DNA of 64,000 nucleotides from Hydrogenovibrio marinus (GTDB lineage Bacteria > Pseudomonadota > Gammaproteobacteria > Thiomicrospirales > Thiomicrospiraceae), in assembly GCF_013340845.1 (NCBI RefSeq), contig NZ_AP020335.1, positions 1,550,001-1,614,000 of the forward strand. Reading direction: 5' to 3'. A model generated the notes under the pieces. It was not told the DNA's origin, did not search any database, and saw only the letters and a program-made list of their open reading frames with translations. The translations under genes were made by a program, and so were the position numbers. Shown here one piece after another: positions 61,348 through 64,000 of the stretch. Within the stretch, counting starts at the first letter, position 1. Each line of letters opens with the position of its first letter.

Positions 61348-61367
61348 AAAATCTACCAGGTTGGGGT
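61348..61367 (+). repeat. Dispersed element, copy 10
   Basis: AAAATCTACCAGGTTGGGGT, the A variant, 22 bp past the flgT terminator. Confidence 0.9.
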
Positions 61368-61388
61368 AAAAGAAAAGAAGATAGAAAC

Positions 61389-61416
61389 AAGCCGCCTTTT
61401 GAGAAAAAGACGACTT
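61389..61416 (-). terminator. Terminator of cheV-flgT
   Basis: Minus strand AAGTCGTCTTTT-TCTC-AAAAGGCGGCTT: all 12 positions pair when G-U is allowed; a U-rich stretch follows. 6 bp after the flgT stop. Confidence 0.7.
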
Positions 61417-61421
61417 TAAGA

Positions 61422-62741
61422 TTACCAGGAGCGGACTTCGTCCCCTACTTGAATAAGCCCTTTTTCAGCTGTCACTTTTGCTACAGCGAATTTGGATTGA
61501 ATACGCTCGATTTTCAGGAAACCGGCCGGCACCGAATCAAAACCAAGGTTTTGCCCTTGATATTGAACACTGCTGCCAAACTGATGATAAACCGCTAGTT
61601 CATCACCCACTTTTGCGCCGGATTCTTCAGAAAGGTAAAGAATATATTCGCCGTTACGAATATCGATAATGCGTGTTTTTAAAGGCTGGCAATGCAAGTA
61701 ACGATAAGCATCGCGTGATTGCTGTTGTAACATCGCATGAAACGCCATACCGGTATTGGTCGCAAAAAACGCATTGGTGCCAAAAGGTCGATCACGTCCA
61801 ACCGTTACCTTACCTTTAATATCAAACCCATAACGCTTCTGGAAAACGATTTGAAAAGTCGTCAAGTCGATAATATAAGAATCCGCCTCGATATAACGCG
61901 CATCAGGCTTCACTTCCAAATCATAATAGCCTTTAATTTTGTTCCAAACTGCAGGATCAGTGTTATGTCTCGATAGCGACCGCAACACCGTCATCATCAG
62001 ATATTGCGCCCCCGTGTTCTCACGAACAGGCTGCAGCACATCTCTTGATACGTTTGGTGCCACCATGCTTGGCGACTCGGTCAACTGACTACCGGTTTCC
62101 AACATTTTCTCATTCAAATATCCTAAATCACGAATTCGACGATTTAATTCCAGTTGGTAACCAGACAACAAGTTGGAAATATCTCTGCCACCGTAACCAT
62201 CTGTTGTCACCACTTGGGCGATCGCCAGTTTTGGCTGATATTGGTTACCTGGATAATTACTACATGCCAGTGGATCTTCGGTCAGGCAGACTTTCAGTGT
62301 CACTTGGTAGGTTTTAGAACGCGTGTCTTTTAAAGGCTTGCCGTCTTTATCAAACTGCTCATCGAAAGGCAGTTCTTTATAGCCTTCTCTGACAACTTTA
62401 AATCCAGACACTTTAGAATGCGTTGTAAAACGCGTGACATCATTTGATATTGCGTAGTCTTTAACTTCTTGTGCACTGGAGACTCGAAGGTTGTTTTGCA
62501 TGCTTGCTAACTTCAAAGCATCACGGATTGCCATTTTTCTGGCATAAGCTTCTGTCACACCGTCGGTTGATGCCGTTCCGGTGACAGTTACGCACTTTAT
62601 AGGGTAAGGATTTGCAGAATTACTTTGAGGTGCCTGTTGAGGTAAATCACGTTGTTGATATGCAGCTTGCTCGGCAAAACTTTGAAAAGACACTGTCAGG
62701 CCAAAAGCCAGCCCCAAGGCCATTAACCAAAATTTTGTCAT
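61422..62741 (-). CDS. flgT: Flagellar H-ring protein FlgT
   Basis: 439 aa from ATG 62741 (AGGA 9 bp upstream; the frame runs to a TTG ten codons earlier). Signal peptide to ~25 (QSFA), an N-terminal domain with YARKMAIRDALKLASMQNN typical of FlgT_N, a middle domain (PKLAIAQVVTTDGYGGRDI), and a C-terminal SH3-like part. In Vibrio FlgT forms a ring on the basal body that helps hold stators. Vibrio FlgT is ~377 aa, so this one is longer. Lies between cheV and flgB. Confidence 0.85.
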   Translation of the reverse strand: MTKFWLMALGLAFGLTVSFQSFAEQAAYQQRDLPQQAPQSNSANPYPIKCVTVTGTASTDGVTEAYARKMAIRDALKLASMQNNLRVSSAQEVKDYAISNDVTRFTTHSKVSGFKVVREGYKELPFDEQFDKDGKPLKDTRSKTYQVTLKVCLTEDPLACSNYPGNQYQPKLAIAQVVTTDGYGGRDISNLLSGYQLELNRRIRDLGYLNEKMLETGSQLTESPSMVAPNVSRDVLQPVRENTGAQYLMMTVLRSLSRHNTDPAVWNKIKGYYDLEVKPDARYIEADSYIIDLTTFQIVFQKRYGFDIKGKVTVGRDRPFGTNAFFATNTGMAFHAMLQQQSRDAYRYLHCQPLKTRIIDIRNGEYILYLSEESGAKVGDELAVYHQFGSSVQYQGQNLGFDSVPAGFLKIERIQSKFAVAKVTAEKGLIQVGDEVRSW

Positions 62742-62825
62742 AGAAACAAATCCTGAACTTTGCAAAACCAACCGCCTTGTATCAACTTTTACTCAACGCC
62801 AAACAAATCAAACATCAACTTAAAT

Positions 62826-63797
62826 TTAAGCAGACTTTTCAATCTGAGACTTTACTTCATCAATGCGATCAATAATCGCTTGTGCCAACTCTTCAGGATG
62901 CCATTTCGACATAAACTTGTTCGCACCGACCTTCTCGGTCAAAGATGCATTGAACCCACCACTCAAAGAAGAACTCAATACAACATAGATATCGCTTAAA
63001 CGAGGATCTTTTCGGATATTCGTGGTTAGGGTGTAACCATCCATCTCTGGCATCTCAATATCTGAAATCACCATCAAGACGCGTTGCCCAACCGGCTCAG
63101 AAATACCTTTATCAGCATCGTCAGCCCACTTCTTCAGGAAGTCCAACGCAATGCGACCGTTGGTAACGATCTTATTGGCGATACCCAGCTTATCAAGCGT
63201 AACTTTTAACTGGTTACGCGCAACCGCGGAATCATCCGCACCCAGCACAAAGAAGTTGTGTCCTGCTGTCTTGTCTTGGTTTGCATGCAAAAACTCGTCT
63301 GACATTTCTTCTTGACGACCCGATACTTCTGCCAAGACTTTTTCGACATCGACAATTTCAACAATGCGATCTTGGGCACGGGTAATACCTGTGAGATAGT
63401 TGACGTTCTGCAAAGAGTCCGGCGGTGGCAAGATATCTTCCCAACGAAGATGCACGATGCGATCAACATCTTCCACCAAGAACCCCTGAACCGAACTGTT
63501 AAACTCTGTCACAATGGTCAGAGAATCACTGTATTTATCCTTCGGAATTGAAGGAAGATCCAAAGCTTTTGCCAGATCAATCATCGGCATGGTCTGCCCA
63601 CGAATATCCGCTACGCCAACAATACGCGAGTCAGCCTTAGGAACAGGTGAAATAAAAGGTGTACGAATGACTTCGCGAACTTTAAACACGTTTATTCCAA
63701 ATAACTGTTCACCTTGAATCTTAAACAACAACAACTCCATACGGTTCATCCCCGCAAGAGACGTTCTTTGGTCAACCCCTTTTAGAAAACTAGACAT
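62826..63797 (-). CDS. cheV: Chemotaxis coupling protein CheV
   Basis: 323 aa. CheW-like domain (~20-165) then a receiver domain (~170-320) with the phospho-acceptor aspartate in VISDIEMPEMDGY. Couples receptors to CheA and damps the signal when phosphorylated. Placed before flg genes, as in many gammaproteobacteria. Followed 84 bp later by flgT. Confidence 0.95.
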   Translation of the reverse strand: MSSFLKGVDQRTSLAGMNRMELLLFKIQGEQLFGINVFKVREVIRTPFISPVPKADSRIVGVADIRGQTMPMIDLAKALDLPSIPKDKYSDSLTIVTEFNSSVQGFLVEDVDRIVHLRWEDILPPPDSLQNVNYLTGITRAQDRIVEIVDVEKVLAEVSGRQEEMSDEFLHANQDKTAGHNFFVLGADDSAVARNQLKVTLDKLGIANKIVTNGRIALDFLKKWADDADKGISEPVGQRVLMVISDIEMPEMDGYTLTTNIRKDPRLSDIYVVLSSSLSGGFNASLTEKVGANKFMSKWHPEELAQAIIDRIDEVKSQIEKSA

Positions 63798-63890
63798 GTA
63801 AAGCCACCTTTATTATCTACCTTAGAAAGCAATCTCCCTTTACATCGCACCGCAATCGGCAACAATGAAAAGCGAGAAAATTGATTTCAA

Positions 63891-63909
63891 TTCAGTTAAT
63901 ATAACTGAA
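63891..63909. promoter_or_regulatory. Inverted repeat on the cheV promoter
   Basis: TTCAGTTA-ATA-TAACTGAA, perfect 8-bp arms around a 3-bp centre, overlapping the -10 box of the cheV promoter. Looks like a repressor operator; the protein is unknown. Confidence 0.6.
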
Positions 63910-63926
63910 ATTTTCTATGCAATCAA
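63898..63926 (-). promoter_or_regulatory. Sigma-70 type promoter of cheV
   Basis: Minus strand TTGATT, 17-bp spacer, TATATT, ~100 bp before cheV. A GCCGATTG box nearer the gene resembles a sigma-28 -10 but lacks a matching -35. Confidence 0.6.
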
Positions 63927-64000
63927 AACGAAACCCAACACTGGATTAGAGTGCATTTTGACACATTATCCCACTTATTATTCATCCAACCTCTTTTCCG

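Larger units (their letters stand above)
61106..61421. other. 316-bp region between flgB and flgT
   Basis: From flgB outward: sigma-54 promoter (61192-61207), an inverted repeat (61304-61318), dispersed element copy 10 (61348-61367) and the flgT terminator (61389-61416). No gene seen. Confidence 0.8.

Noticed and set aside
1-64000. CRISPR arrays, tRNA/rRNA genes, insertion sequences
   Set aside because: I saw no regularly spaced repeats with spacers, no cloverleaf or rRNA sequence, and no transposase or integrase motifs.

Overview
The window comes from a motile gammaproteobacterium of moderate to low GC. Gene content (flrABC with sigma-54 class promoters, fliEFGHIJK, flgT) and overall style suggest a Thiotrichales-type organism such as Hydrogenovibrio/Thiomicrospira; that placement is inference. 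About 50 kb is one giant flagellar locus transcribed almost entirely on the minus strand.

Layout. (1) 1-3886: a short ethanolamine-use module without microcompartment genes: permease (cut by the window edge), eutC, eutB and a divergent AraC-type regulator. (2) 3909-6168: an MFS exporter with a C-terminal UspA-like domain, divergent from a marR gene; a perfect palindrome lies at the exporter's promoter. (3) 6186-18865: fliN, fliM, fliL, motB, motA, a receptor-like MCP without a sensor domain, then fliK, J, I, H, G, F, E. (4) 19038-22732: flrC, flrB, flrA, the flagellar regulators; FlrA lacks the usual N-terminal domain. (5) 22844-30389: fliT-like, fliS, fliD, three flagellins (two with identical coding DNA in a 1.14-kb direct duplication) and flaG. 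(6) 30692-48975: a glycosylation island with two Maf (DUF115) flagellin glycosyltransferases, a complete-looking legionaminic-acid type pathway (legB, C, H, I, G, F and ptmE), a sugar amidotransferase with its own HisH/HisF pair, a degenerate second NeuB homologue, a kinase-like protein and two proteins I cannot name. (7) 49014-63797: an MltC-type lytic transglycosylase, flgL, K, J, I, H, G, F, E, D, C, B, flgT and cheV.

Regulation read from the sequence forms a cascade: a sigma-70 promoter before flrA; sigma-54 (-24/-12) promoters before fliE, flgB, flgF and flgI; sigma-28 (FliA) promoters before fliD, all three flagellins and the sugar-amidotransferase operon. Rho-independent terminators separate the transcription units. 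Thus the modification genes are wired to the same late class as the filament they would decorate.

The most unexpected signal is a dispersed element, AAAATCTRCCAGGTTGGGG, found ten times across the window. Six copies lie between genes, mostly close to stop codons or terminators, and four lie inside coding sequences in more than one reading frame. In nine of ten copies it points the same way relative to the gene's transcription. No mobile-element gene is attached, and I do not recognise it as a known repeat family.
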